A stretch of DNA of 64,000 nucleotides from Nannocystis sp. (GCA_016712315.1 JADJRG010000022.1:930001-994000), one strand, 5' to 3'. Counted from the stretch's first letter, positions 1 to 7,783 are shown. Notes: a model not told the origin generated them from the sequence alone. Numbers and translations: made by a program.

Positions 1-609
1 CGTGAACAGCCCCCCGCCCTTGCGTGACGTCACGATCCGATCGCCCGCCCGACCTGCCTCAAAGACCAGCGCCGCTGAGGTCAACGGCGCCAGCCGATCG
101 AACACCGCGGCCGAAGAGCTCGGCGATCCCACCTCTTCATCGCTCACGCAGATGAAGCGCGCGCGCAGCCCCGCCAGGCGCCCCGGCGCCGCCGCCTTCA
201 GCGCCCGCAGCGCGAAGATCACCGCCGACAGCCCCGACTTCATGTCCAGCACCCCTGGACCGCGCGCGATCGTCGGCTGCGCCACATCGCGAGAGAACTG
301 GAGGAACCCCAGCGAGCGCGGGAACACCGTGTCGATGTGTCCAACGAGCGCCAGCGCGCGCCCCTCACCCGCCGCCGGAGTGCTGTAGATCCGGTGATCC
401 GCGAACACCCCCGAAGGATCAGCCGCCCGCTCGCGCACCAGCCCGAGCGCCGCCGCCGCCTCGTCGACGATCGACGCCGCCGCCTCGACGTCCTCGCGCG
501 CGTAGGTGTGGCTCGGCTGATCGACCAACCGCCCCAGCCACGGCACCTGCTCCGCCTCGAAAGCGGCGTCGACCGCCGCGTGTAGCTCCGCCTGCATCTT
601 GCTCTCCAT
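1..609 (-). CDS. M20-family metallopeptidase, C-terminal part cut by window edge
   Basis: The first 203 residues are present; the gene continues beyond base 1. Residues near 88-94 read GHIDTVFP and residues near 118-127 read GPGVLDMKSG, the two metal-ligand motifs (His-x-Asp, then Gly-x-x-Asp-x-Lys) of the di-zinc M20 amidohydrolases, followed by SDEEVGS, which supplies the catalytic Glu-Glu pair. The ATG at 607-609 lies directly after the argB stop (610-612), so it is the last visible gene of an argC-argB-M20 operon. That context suggests an ArgE-type N-acetylornithine deacetylase, but the motif spelling is closer to carboxypeptidase G2-like glutamate carboxypeptidases. The family is clear, the substrate is not. 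Confidence 0.85.
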   Translation of the reverse strand, partial: MESKMQAELHAAVDAAFEAEQVPWLGRLVDQPSHTYAREDVEAAASIVDEAAAALGLVRERAADPSGVFADHRIYSTPAAGEGRALALVGHIDTVFPRSLGFLQFSRDVAQPTIARGPGVLDMKSGLSAVIFALRALKAAAPGRLAGLRARFICVSDEEVGSPSSSAAVFDRLAPLTSAALVFEAGRAGDRIVTSRKGGGLFT

Positions 610-1443
610 CTAACTGGCCACCAGCACCGTACCGCGGCTGCCCGGCGCCCTCGCCTCGGCCGCCAGCGCCCCCTCGCTCACCCCGAGGATGTGCACCGCC
701 CCGATCCCGAGCCCGAGCAGCGCCAGCGCCTCTTCCACCTTGGGGATCATACCGCCCGCGATCACCCCATCCGCGATCGCCGCCCGCGCCTCATCGGCCG
801 CCAGCCGCGGGATCCTCGACCCCGGATCTGCACGATCACGCAGCACCCCCGGCACGTTCGTAAACGCGAACAAGTGCTCCGCCCGCAGCGCCGCCGCCAG
901 CGCTGAAGCCACCGTGTCCGCGTTGATGTTGTAGACCGCGCAGCTCGGCCCCTGCGTCGCCGGCTCGATCCCCAGCGACGAGATCACCGGCGTGAACCCG
1001 CCCGCCCACAGGTGCTCGATCAAGGCCGTACGGATCTCGACGATCTCACCGACCAACCCGAAGTCCACCGGCTCCGCGCCGCCGCCGCTCACCACCATCG
1101 GCGCTCGCCTGCGCGCGCACACCAGCCCCGCGGACACCCCGCACAAACCAACCGCCGGCAGCCCTGCGGCCATCGCCGCCGCCACCAAGTCGACGCTCAC
1201 CTCACCCGCGAGCGCCTGCTTCATCACCTGCAAGGTCGCCTCGTCGGTGATCCGACGACCACCGACCTTCCGCGTCGGCAACCCCAGCCGCTCCTGCAGC
1301 GCGCTCGCTTGCGGCCCGCCGCCGTGGCAGATCGCCACCTTCCAGCCGCCGCGCACCAGCGCCGCCGCGTCGCGCAGCAGCGCGAACAGCCCCGCCGGCT
1401 CGTTCACCAGCTCCCCGCCGATCTTCAAGACCGCGACCGTCAC
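610..1443 (-). CDS. argB: Acetylglutamate kinase
   Basis: A 277-residue amino-acid-kinase-fold protein that phosphorylates N-acetylglutamate in the second step of arginine synthesis. The N-terminus VLKIGGELV carries the phosphate-binding Lys-Gly-Gly, CHGGGPQ is the substrate glycine loop, and NINADTVASALA and GGMIPKVEEA are the usual C-terminal nucleotide and substrate segments. I chose the GTG at 1441-1443 because it overlaps the argC stop as GTGA and places the first beta strand at the normal distance; a longer in-frame extension to 1623 is Arg/Gly-rich and lies wholly inside argC. Length is normal for ArgB. Translation is probably coupled to argC. Confidence 0.96.
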   Translation of the reverse strand: MTVAVLKIGGELVNEPAGLFALLRDAAALVRGGWKVAICHGGGPQASALQERLGLPTRKVGGRRITDEATLQVMKQALAGEVSVDLVAAAMAAGLPAVGLCGVSAGLVCARRRAPMVVSGGGAEPVDFGLVGEIVEIRTALIEHLWAGGFTPVISSLGIEPATQGPSCAVYNINADTVASALAAALRAEHLFAFTNVPGVLRDRADPGSRIPRLAADEARAAIADGVIAGGMIPKVEEALALLGLGIGAVHILGVSEGALAAEARAPGSRGTVLVAS

Positions 1444-2519
1444 GGCCAGATCCCCGCCGTCTCGAGCCCCGCGACCTCTGGCAGCCCCAGCGCCAGGTTC
1501 ATCGACTGCACCGCCTGCCCCGCCCCACCTTTGATCAGGTTGTCGATCGCCGAGGTCAACAGCAGCTGCCGCAGCCCGCTCACCGCGTCGACCGCCCCCA
1601 ACGTCCACGAGAGGTCCGCCCACATCGTCCCCTTCACCGCCAGCACCTCCGCCTGCGCCTTCGCCGACCCGCCCAACACCCGCACCAGCGGCGCGTCCTT
1701 ATAAAAATCGCCATAGAGCCCAGCGATCGCGGCCCCATCGATCGCGGCGGGCACTTGCACGAACGAGTTGGCCAAGATCCCCCGCACCAGCGGCGCCGAG
1801 ACTGGCACAAAGGACAGGCTAAACCGCGACGCCACGCCGCCGGCGCGGCAGGCGTCCGCGAGCGTCTGCTCGATCTCCGGCACGTGCTGGTGCGCCAGCG
1901 CCTTGTAGATCTTCAGGTTGTTCGCGCGCGTCGGGTGGTGCGTGCCCTCGCTCGCGTACGCACCTGAGCCCGACGAGCCGGTCGCCGCCACCGTATGGAT
2001 CGGCCCAGACAGCAGCCCGGCCTTCGCCAGCGGCAGCAGCCCCAGCGCGATCGCGGTCGCGAAGCACCCAGGTGACGCGATCCGCCGGCTCTGCCGGATC
2101 GCCTCGCGGTGCAGCTCGGGCAGCCCGTAGGTCCACGCGCCCAAATGCTCTGGGAACGGGTGAGCGCCCCCGTAGTAGCGCGCGTACGCCTCTGCGTCGC
2201 GCAGGCGAAAGTCCCCCGACAGATCGATGATCCGCGGCGACGCGCCGACCAGCGCCCCAGCCATCGTCGCGCTCACCTTGTGCGGCAGCGCCAAGAACAC
2301 CACGTCCATGCCCGAGGCCGCCGCCTCCGCCGGCATCTCCTCGAACACCAACCCCGTGCGCCCTAGCGTCCGGTGCACCGCCTCAAGCGGCTCACCCACG
2401 CGATCGATGCTGGTCACCCGCGCGAGCTCGACGTTGGGGTGGTTGATCAGCAAACGGATCAGCTCAGCGCCGCCATACCCGGTCCCGCCGATCACCGCCG
2501 CGCGGGCAAGAGCTGACAT
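1440..2519 (-). CDS. argC: N-acetyl-gamma-glutamyl-phosphate reductase
   Basis: A 359-residue NADPH-dependent reductase for the third step of arginine synthesis. The N-terminal Rossmann motif is AVIGGTGYGGAELIRLL, and the catalytic Cys lies in IASPGCFATA, the counterpart of the family NPGC motif. A conserved His-rich segment, GTHHPTRANN, follows. The ATG at 2517-2519 was chosen over a longer in-frame start at 2573 because the Rossmann strand begins a few residues later and the extra 18 residues have no family character. It is the first gene of argC-argB-M20. The palindrome at 2604-2619, 85 bases upstream, is a candidate operator. Confidence 0.96.
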   Translation of the reverse strand: MSALARAAVIGGTGYGGAELIRLLINHPNVELARVTSIDRVGEPLEAVHRTLGRTGLVFEEMPAEAAASGMDVVFLALPHKVSATMAGALVGASPRIIDLSGDFRLRDAEAYARYYGGAHPFPEHLGAWTYGLPELHREAIRQSRRIASPGCFATAIALGLLPLAKAGLLSGPIHTVAATGSSGSGAYASEGTHHPTRANNLKIYKALAHQHVPEIEQTLADACRAGGVASRFSLSFVPVSAPLVRGILANSFVQVPAAIDGAAIAGLYGDFYKDAPLVRVLGGSAKAQAEVLAVKGTMWADLSWTLGAVDAVSGLRQLLLTSAIDNLIKGGAGQAVQSMNLALGLPEVAGLETAGIWP

Positions 2520-2603
2520 CGCTGGGTGGGCGCGCTTCTGTGAAGGGAGCATGTCTGGAGGCTTACTTACCACCCGGTCCCGCCGCTGACATCCATGCGC
2601 CCT

Positions 2604-2619
2604 CTGACATCCATGTCAG
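2604..2619. promoter_or_regulatory. Palindrome upstream of argC, candidate operator
   Basis: CTGACAT-CC-ATGTCAG is a perfect 7-bp inverted repeat with a 2-base centre. A direct half-copy, CTGACATCCATG, lies 18 bases away at 2586-2597. The pair sits 67 to 100 bases before the argC start. It does not resemble the ArgR box, so the binding protein is unknown; operator function is inferred from symmetry and position only. Confidence 0.35.
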
Positions 2620-2726
2620 GGCGGATCCGCGAGCGGCCGGCCTCGTCTCGGACATTTGCGTCATAGAACCCCGTTGCCAGCCACCACCACGACCCAAAAA
2701 CAAAACAATTACGAGGAAATGCCACC

Positions 2727-2743
2727 ATGGCACCGTCAATGCA
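2727..2743 (+). promoter_or_regulatory. Sigma-54-like promoter element (plus strand)
   Basis: TGGCAC, 6 bases, then TGCA places GG at 2729-2730 and GC at 2741-2742, the exact GG-to-GC spacing of the -24/-12 consensus. Position -13 is A rather than T. A start near 2754 would give a plus-strand transcript with no CDS that reaches the hairpin at 2997-3025. A match of this quality is expected about once by chance in 64 kb, so the position in a gene-free gap is the main support. Confidence 0.25.
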
Positions 2744-2912
2744 GAGTGAGTGACCGTCGACAACGACACCTACTCTCCCTTGTGTCGGCCCGTTCGCGCC
2801 GCGCTGTAACGACCTGCTTGGCTTGCTCCTACCCCTTGGCTTTCTACGAACCTGCCTTGGTCTCGCTTGATTCCCTACCTTAGACTGCCTCTTCGTTTAT
2901 CCGTAAGCGCCC

Positions 2913-2986
2913 TTAGAACCTTAAAAAATACGCTTAGAACGCGCGCAGCATGCGGATCACGCATGAAGGTGCCGAGAACTTAGAAC
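2913..2986. repeat. Three short direct repeats TTAGAAC
   Basis: TTAGAAC occurs at 2913-2919, 2934-2940 and 2980-2986, in a region of reduced GC where such a word is rare. The first two are 21 bases apart, two helical turns, and the third is 46 bases further on. They could be protein-binding sites, but no partner is identifiable. Confidence 0.3.
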
Positions 2987-2996
2987 TGGGGGGGGG

Positions 2997-3025
2997 CCCA
3001 GGACGGCTTGGTCCGCTGTCCTGGG
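2997..3025. terminator. Hairpin, probable bidirectional terminator
   Basis: CCCAGGAC (2997-3004) and GTCCTGGG (3018-3025) form a perfect 8-bp stem with a 13-base loop. On the plus strand it is followed by TTCTCGTTTTGG, a recognisable U-rich tail; on the minus strand it lies 19 bases after the MutH-like stop codon but is followed by a C run. It may end either transcript. Confidence 0.5.
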
Positions 3026-3043
3026 TTCTCGTTTTGGTTGATC

Positions 3044-3976
3044 TCACCAGTGCAAGTGGTCTTCCGGCTCGGCCACCCGGTCGGCGAGCCGCCACACCTG
3101 CTCTGGCCCCACGCGCCCCTCGAGCGCCATCTCCAGCTCAGCCCGCCCTGGGTGCTGAAGCGGCAGCGGCAGCCCCCTGGCATCGATGACATAGTGCCCC
3201 CGGGTCGCGCACTCTGCGCCAAACGGCATCGCGTGCACCCCGGCCGCCGCTCCTTCCGCGCGCAAACGCCCCAGATCTGCCCGGATCGGCCCGCCGCAGC
3301 GCGGACACACCACCGCGCCGCTCTCCCCCCGCCACAGCGTCAACAGCGGCTCAGCCCGCGATCCACGGCTGCTACCGCGCGCCGCCGACCACCACGTCGG
3401 ATCAAAAGCAAACACCCCCGGCAGCGTCTCCGGCACGATCCCTTGCTCCCGCAGCCAGCGCCCCGCCAGGTAGTACGCGGGCGCCTGCCGCTCCCCCTGC
3501 TCACGCGCCTCCACGAAGAGCGGCGGCCGATCGAAGTGCGGGTCAAGCCCCCACGCCCCCGCCAGCGAGCGCCGCGCCTCCCCCCGCAAGCTCCACATCG
3601 TATGGCCCACGACCACCCTGGTCACCCGGTCAACCAGCACCCAGCACACGTTCGCCAGCTTCGCCCACGGATCCAGCGCGAGATCGCACACCTTCAGCTT
3701 GTCACAGGTGATCGCCCCGCCGCGCCGCCACACGCTCACCAGCTTGATCTCGATCCGATCCTCCCAATCACGGCTCGCCGCGCCGTCATGCGGCTCCAGC
3801 CCCAAGTGCCACTGCAGCGCGTTCCCGTGGCGCCCACGCGAGCGCGAAGCAGTCACCAGCGCCGCGGCTGGGCCCAGCGGCAGGCCCAACGCCGCCGCAG
3901 CGAGCGCCTCCAAGTGCGCGCAGCGCAGCACGACAGCGTCCGCCTCGGGCGGCGGATGACGGAGCGGCAAGCGCAT
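3044..3976 (-). CDS. MutH/Sau3AI-like endonuclease with C-terminal zinc-ribbon-like tail
   Basis: A 310-residue protein. Residues 48-60 (GRHGNALQWHLGL) and 69-82 (RDWEDRIEIKLVSV) match the MutH/Sau3AI nuclease core: Asp70, Glu76 and Lys78 form the D-x5-E-x-K metal site, and the later WAKLANVCWVLV segment resembles the HKL-x-x-VLW strand of MutH. Known members cut at GATC, either as the methyl-directed mismatch nicking enzyme or as a restriction enzyme. Unlike classical MutH it continues for about 100 residues with CPRC (224-227), Cys256 and His261, a likely zinc site. The ATG at 3974-3976 was chosen because everything upstream in frame is an Arg-rich antisense of the neighbouring repeat gene. 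No methyltransferase, mutS or mutL is in the window. Confidence 0.7.
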   Translation of the reverse strand: MRLPLRHPPPEADAVVLRCAHLEALAAAALGLPLGPAAALVTASRSRGRHGNALQWHLGLEPHDGAASRDWEDRIEIKLVSVWRRGGAITCDKLKVCDLALDPWAKLANVCWVLVDRVTRVVVGHTMWSLRGEARRSLAGAWGLDPHFDRPPLFVEAREQGERQAPAYYLAGRWLREQGIVPETLPGVFAFDPTWWSAARGSSRGSRAEPLLTLWRGESGAVVCPRCGGPIRADLGRLRAEGAAAGVHAMPFGAECATRGHYVIDARGLPLPLQHPGRAELEMALEGRVGPEQVWRLADRVAEPEDHLHW

Positions 3977-3992
3977 ACGACGGCTCCGCCGC

Positions 3993-4226
3993 CTACTCGG
4001 ACTTCTTCTCGCCCTCGGCGGCCTCGCCCGCCTCCCCCGCTTTCTCCTCGGCCCTCTCCTCGGCCTTCTCCTCGGCCTTCTCCTCGGCCTTCTCCTCGGC
4101 CTTCTCCTCGGCCTTCTCCTCGGCCTTCTCCTCGGTCTTCTCCTCCTTCTTCTTACCTGCCTGCTCCGCACAACCACTGAAGCCAGCCACCGCGACGCTC
4201 AAGAGAACAACATGAAAGATCTGCAT
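3993..4226 (-). CDS. Small lipoprotein with EEKA repeats
   Basis: A 77-residue protein with a hydrophobic signal ending in FSGC, a lipobox, followed after a short Lys-rich stretch by eight tandem four-residue units of the type EEKA (one is EERA). The mature protein would be a highly charged, probably helical chain tethered to the envelope. The start is well supported: GGAGG (4233-4237 on the complementary strand) lies 6 bases before the ATG. It sits 16 bases upstream of the MutH-like gene and may be cotranscribed with it. No function can be assigned. The repeat is encoded by near-identical 12-base units, so copy number probably varies between strains. Confidence 0.7.
   Translation of the reverse strand: MQIFHVVLLSVAVAGFSGCAEQAGKKKEEKTEEKAEEKAEEKAEEKAEEKAEEKAEERAEEKAGEAGEAAEGEKKSE
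4042..4138. repeat. Tandem 12-base repeat, about 8 copies
   Basis: The unit TTCTCCTCGGCC (plus-strand reading) is repeated head to tail with very few changes and encodes the EEKA repeats of the small lipoprotein. Because the unit length is a multiple of three, copy-number change would lengthen or shorten the protein without breaking the frame. Confidence 0.85.
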
Positions 4227-4289
4227 CGTGCACCTCCGCGATCACCAAGCGACCGCGCCGAGCGACGCTAACGCAGATCGCCCTCAAGG

Positions 4290-4799
4290 TCACCTCTCTG
4301 CCGCGCCCTCATCCCCTGCCTTCGCCTGCTCCGCCCCGATCGCCCGCAGGATCGCCGCCCGGATCGTCCTCGCGTCCGCGTAGTCCGGGCAGTACGAGAG
4401 ACCCGGGTCCTTCGCCGTGAGCGCCCGGAAGCGCCGCTCCTCCGCGCTGAAGTCGTAAGACAAGATCACCGGCCCCGAATAACCCGCGTCGCGCAGCGCC
4501 CGCAGGATGAACAGCCCCTGGTTGTCCTGCAAGAACGCCCGCGCCCGCGCCACGTCGCCGTTGAAGCGCGCCGTCAAGGCCACCAAGTCGCCGAGCAGCT
4601 CATCGATCGGCGTGCGATCGAAGCGCATATCCAGGTACACGACGTCAGGCGCGCCGCGCAGCGCCAGCTCGCACGCCGCGCCGCCGCTCTGCGCCTGCAC
4701 GTAGCGGATCCCTGCCGCCACGAACGTGGTGAAGTTGGTCATGTACTCGTTCCCGTCCTCGACCACGAGGACCTCGATCTCAGGCGCGCTCACGCTCAC
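4290..4799 (-). CDS. Stand-alone response-regulator receiver with long insertion
   Basis: A 169-residue CheY-like protein. VLVVEDGNEY gives the acidic pocket, PDVVYLDMRF places the phospho-acceptor at Asp57, and GPVILSYDF is the beta-4 strand, with Ser in the Thr/Ser switch position. Between Asp57 and the next helix there are about 33 extra residues (60-92) ending in DNQGLFIL, absent from typical 120-residue receivers but echoed in the receiver of the sigma-54 regulator at 7784-9478. There is no output domain. It starts at GTG 4797-4799, overlapping the kinase stop as GTGA, so its synthesis is coupled to the kinase. Probably a phosphate relay or sink for that kinase, by inference. Confidence 0.75.
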   Translation of the reverse strand: MSVSAPEIEVLVVEDGNEYMTNFTTFVAAGIRYVQAQSGGAACELALRGAPDVVYLDMRFDRTPIDELLGDLVALTARFNGDVARARAFLQDNQGLFILRALRDAGYSGPVILSYDFSAEERRFRALTAKDPGLSYCPDYADARTIRAAILRAIGAEQAKAGDEGAAER

Positions 4800-7783
4800 G
4801 GCTCATCCTCCACGGTGAAGAAGCGGAGGACCACGGCCTTCTGCCAGCCCGGCTCGGGCTCGACCGCGATCGACCCATCGTAGCGCGACAGGAGGTCGAC
4901 GGTGATCCCCATCCCGCGCTCGACGTAGCGCCCGCGCAGCATCTCGTTCGAGAGCTGCTCGCTCGATCGGTCCTTGATCCGGATCGCCAGCGTCGTCAGC
5001 CCGGTGATCTCATCTGTCTCTGCGACTAGATCGACCCCCAACTGCGCCGGGGACGGCCCGTAGAGGACGCTAGAGCCGAGCGAGTTTCGGAGCACGTTGG
5101 CCAGGATATCCTCGAGATCCGTCCGAAAGACCCGGATCTTCGCGCCCGCCCCCGCCACCTCGAGCTCCGCGATCGCCACCCGCCCGAACTGCGACTCCGC
5201 ACAGACGAGCCCGAACACCTCACGGATCGCCGTAGGCGTCACCTCGACGACGCACAGCGAGTGGATAAGCGAGCTCAAGCGCTCAAACGCCCGGCGCCCC
5301 AGCTCATGCCCGCTGCGCTTCAGCTTCGCCGCCAGATCGAGCTTCTTCGAGCGGAACTCCGCGCGCCCCGGCTCGAGCGTGTCCAGCTCCCGCAGCTCCT
5401 CGAACGCGCGGATCATCGGGCTGAAGATCGGGTCCTTGCGATAGAGGTTCAGCGTCACCCCGTACGTACGCGCGACCCCCTGCAGCTCATCCACGTAGCC
5501 GAGGAAGCGCCCGTAGATCCCCTGGTCCCGCGAAGACAGCCGTCGATCCGCCGGCGCCTCGCGTCGCCGTCGCCGCAGCCGCTCCCGCCCTCGCTCGCCG
5601 AAGAGCCGCCGCGCCACGATCGCCGCCCGAACCTCCGCGTCTGGCTCATCAAACTCGAGCGCGCGCCCCACATCTGTCAGGAAGGCGGTGTTGTGCTTCA
5701 GGATCTCATGCCGGATCAGGCTCAAGATCCGCGCCACCTCAGGAAAGCTCTTCGGCGCCCGCGCCAAGAGCTGCGCCAACGAAGCGCCCCTGAGCCGCCG
5801 ATAGATCATCACCAGCGGCGCCACCAACATCAGCACGAGCAGCCCGCCACCGACCGCGTAGACCCGGCGAAAGGCCGCGTCGAAGTCCTCGCGCAGCAGC
5901 CGCGCGCGGTCCCAGTTGAGGTCATACGCGCCCGCCTCCGCTAGATAGAGATCGAGCTGCTCCGACGCCTCGACCCAAGCGTGCTCGCGCCACAGCAGCC
6001 CAGCCAGGCGAAACCGCGCGTTATACGACCCGAGCTCCGCCGCGCGTCGCAGGTGCACCACCGCCTCTGTCGGCTTCTCGATCTCGATCAAGATCCCGAG
6101 CCGCTCATGCACATCCACCTGATCTGGGTCCATCTGCAAGCTGCGCTCCCAGAACCCCCGCGCGTCCCCAGGTCGCCCGTCCGCGTAGGCGACCTTCGCC
6201 AGCTCATTAAACACCTGCGGCTCATCGCCGTACTTGTCCGCCGCCGCTCTTAGGATCCGCTCGGCCTGCTTCCAGTCCTCGTCGTCCTCGTAGCGCAGGT
6301 ACGCCTCGTTGATCATCCGCTGCAGCCCCGGATCCAAGCGCCGCAGATCGCTGGGCGGCTCGATCTCCGCCAGCGGCTCGTCCCCGCGCAGCTCACGGCT
6401 CAGGTTGTCGAGGGCGACCCGCGCCCGCTCCGCGTCGACGTCGTCCGTGCTCACCGACTCGAGGAACTGGCTGAAGTGCCGGCGCGCCCGCTCGCGATCG
6501 GAGCGCGCGTACAGCTCGCCGAGCAAGAAGTGCAGGTGCCGCATATCTGGCCGCAGCACCAGCGCACGCTCCAAGTGCTCGATCGCCGCCGCGTCCTCCG
6601 CCCCCGCGAATTCCTTCTTGTAGAGCAGCCCCAAGGCGATATGCGCCTCGTAGTCGTAACGGTCCATCCGGACCGCCAGCTTCAGCTCCTCCACCGCCTT
6701 CGCGTAGCGGCCGGTGCGCGCGTGCACGAGGCCCAGCGCGTAGTGGGCCTTCGGGAACCACGGCGCGACCTCGATCGCCCGCTGCAGCGCCGCCTCGGCC
6801 AGCGCCAGATCGCCCCGCCGCATCGCCGCGTCCGCCGCCCGATAGCTCGCCTCAGCCTCTGCGTTCGGCCGACCGCCTTGCTCCCGCTCCAAGCGCGCCA
6901 GCTCGACCTCGAGCTGCATCTCCGCCACCTGCGAATTCGCGAGCGCGGCGTCGGGCGTGCCGGTGTAGAGCGCCGCCAGCGATCGATACGCGTCGATCGC
7001 CGCCTCCAGCTCGCCGCGCTGCCGGAGCAGATCGCCTTGCATCCGCAGCGCCTCGGCGATCGGCGGCCGCCCGAGCAGCGCGCACTCCTCTCGATAACGC
7101 GCGAGCTCCTGCGAGGCGGCCTCACGCAGCGCGCTCGCCTCACGCGGCAGCGTCGCCGCCTCCGCGTCCTCCGCGTACAGCCTCGCGATCATCACCCGGA
7201 TCTCCGGAGGGCGCGAAGGCGCCCGCGGATCCTCGTCTGCGAGCTCCAGCGCCAGCTCCAAGCGCTCCCGCCGCATCGTCGCGCCGCAGCGCGCGAGCCA
7301 CTCCAAGAACACCGCGCGCTCCTCGAGCCACAGCCCGCGCGGGTCGTAGAGGCGAAGCAGCCGCAGATCCTCGATCGCCTTGCGGGGGCACTGGTCCGCG
7401 CGCGCCCGCTTGTGGCGCAAGTAAGCGCGCCCTCGCAGCACCACCGGGTCACCCGGCTGCAGCTTCAGCGCCGCGGTGTACTCACGGATCCCATCATCGA
7501 GCTTCCCCTCGCGTTCGAAGCGCTGCGCCCGGCTCAAGTGAAGATCGAACTCGAGCTGCCGCTGCTCCAGCGTCGGCTCCGCGCCCCCGTCGCCCGCGCC
7601 GGTCGAGCCCTCACCCACCTCCGGCGGCGGCGGCAATAACGGCCCCGAAGCGCCCGAACGCTCGTCGATGGGCGGCCCCGCGCGCGCCAGCCCCACCGCG
7701 AGCGCCAGCGCCGCGCTCCCGGCCGCAGCCAGCGCTGGCGAGCGTGACCGCCACCGACGCCTCGATCGCCCCGTGCTCCGCAC
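4796..7783 (-). CDS. TPR-repeat sensor histidine-kinase-like protein
   Basis: A 995-residue protein in three parts. Residues 1-40 are an Arg-rich N-terminus with a signal or anchor segment; 70 to about 620 are many tetratricopeptide repeats, probably periplasmic; a single membrane helix lies near 641-663. The cytoplasmic part has IRHEILKHN near 690, resembling a kinase H box, then an ATPase domain with an N box (DILANVLRNS, near 894) and a G2 box (ERGMGITVDLL, near 959). The expected G1 box DxGxG is replaced by KDRSSEQ, so ATP binding may be altered. GTG 7781-7783 directly follows the stop of the sigma-54 regulator, with GAGGGGAG upstream. It is the likely partner of the two receivers beside it. 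Confidence 0.8.
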   Translation of the reverse strand: MRSTGRSRRRWRSRSPALAAAGSAALALAVGLARAGPPIDERSGASGPLLPPPPEVGEGSTGAGDGGAEPTLEQRQLEFDLHLSRAQRFEREGKLDDGIREYTAALKLQPGDPVVLRGRAYLRHKRARADQCPRKAIEDLRLLRLYDPRGLWLEERAVFLEWLARCGATMRRERLELALELADEDPRAPSRPPEIRVMIARLYAEDAEAATLPREASALREAASQELARYREECALLGRPPIAEALRMQGDLLRQRGELEAAIDAYRSLAALYTGTPDAALANSQVAEMQLEVELARLEREQGGRPNAEAEASYRAADAAMRRGDLALAEAALQRAIEVAPWFPKAHYALGLVHARTGRYAKAVEELKLAVRMDRYDYEAHIALGLLYKKEFAGAEDAAAIEHLERALVLRPDMRHLHFLLGELYARSDRERARRHFSQFLESVSTDDVDAERARVALDNLSRELRGDEPLAEIEPPSDLRRLDPGLQRMINEAYLRYEDDEDWKQAERILRAAADKYGDEPQVFNELAKVAYADGRPGDARGFWERSLQMDPDQVDVHERLGILIEIEKPTEAVVHLRRAAELGSYNARFRLAGLLWREHAWVEASEQLDLYLAEAGAYDLNWDRARLLREDFDAAFRRVYAVGGGLLVLMLVAPLVMIYRRLRGASLAQLLARAPKSFPEVARILSLIRHEILKHNTAFLTDVGRALEFDEPDAEVRAAIVARRLFGERGRERLRRRRREAPADRRLSSRDQGIYGRFLGYVDELQGVARTYGVTLNLYRKDPIFSPMIRAFEELRELDTLEPGRAEFRSKKLDLAAKLKRSGHELGRRAFERLSSLIHSLCVVEVTPTAIREVFGLVCAESQFGRVAIAELEVAGAGAKIRVFRTDLEDILANVLRNSLGSSVLYGPSPAQLGVDLVAETDEITGLTTLAIRIKDRSSEQLSNEMLRGRYVERGMGITVDLLSRYDGSIAVEPEPGWQKAVVLRFFTVEDEP

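Larger units (their letters stand above)
2520..3043. other. Gene-free gap between argC and the MutH-like gene
   Basis: A 524-base stretch with clearly lower GC than its surroundings and no convincing gene. It holds two partial or complete copies of CTGACATCCATG (2586-2597, 2604-2615), the second extended into a palindrome; an A-rich run near 2695-2709; a sigma-54-like site on the plus strand (2727-2743); a pyrimidine-rich segment with repeated CTTGG/CCTTGG words (2815-2870); three copies of TTAGAAC (2913, 2934, 2980); nine consecutive G (2988-2996); and a hairpin at 2997-3025. A 68-codon minus-strand frame (2563-2769) with one hydrophobic stretch exists, but its codon use does not match the genome. 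Confidence 0.7.

Noticed and set aside
2563..2769. 68-codon minus-strand frame in the argC upstream gap with a hydrophobic segment and a GGGAGAG before its GTG
   Set aside because: Codon use differs from the genome and the repeated TGGATGTCAG words explain part of the frame as the palindrome region. Kept as a remote possibility of a leader peptide, not annotated.
4042..4138. Tandem repeats as a CRISPR array
   Set aside because: Twelve-base units without spacers, in frame in a lipoprotein gene.
3008..4180. Plus-strand open frame of about 390 codons opposite the MutH-like gene
   Set aside because: Arg/Pro-rich and repetitive composition of a GC-rich antisense frame; the minus strand has a coherent nuclease core.
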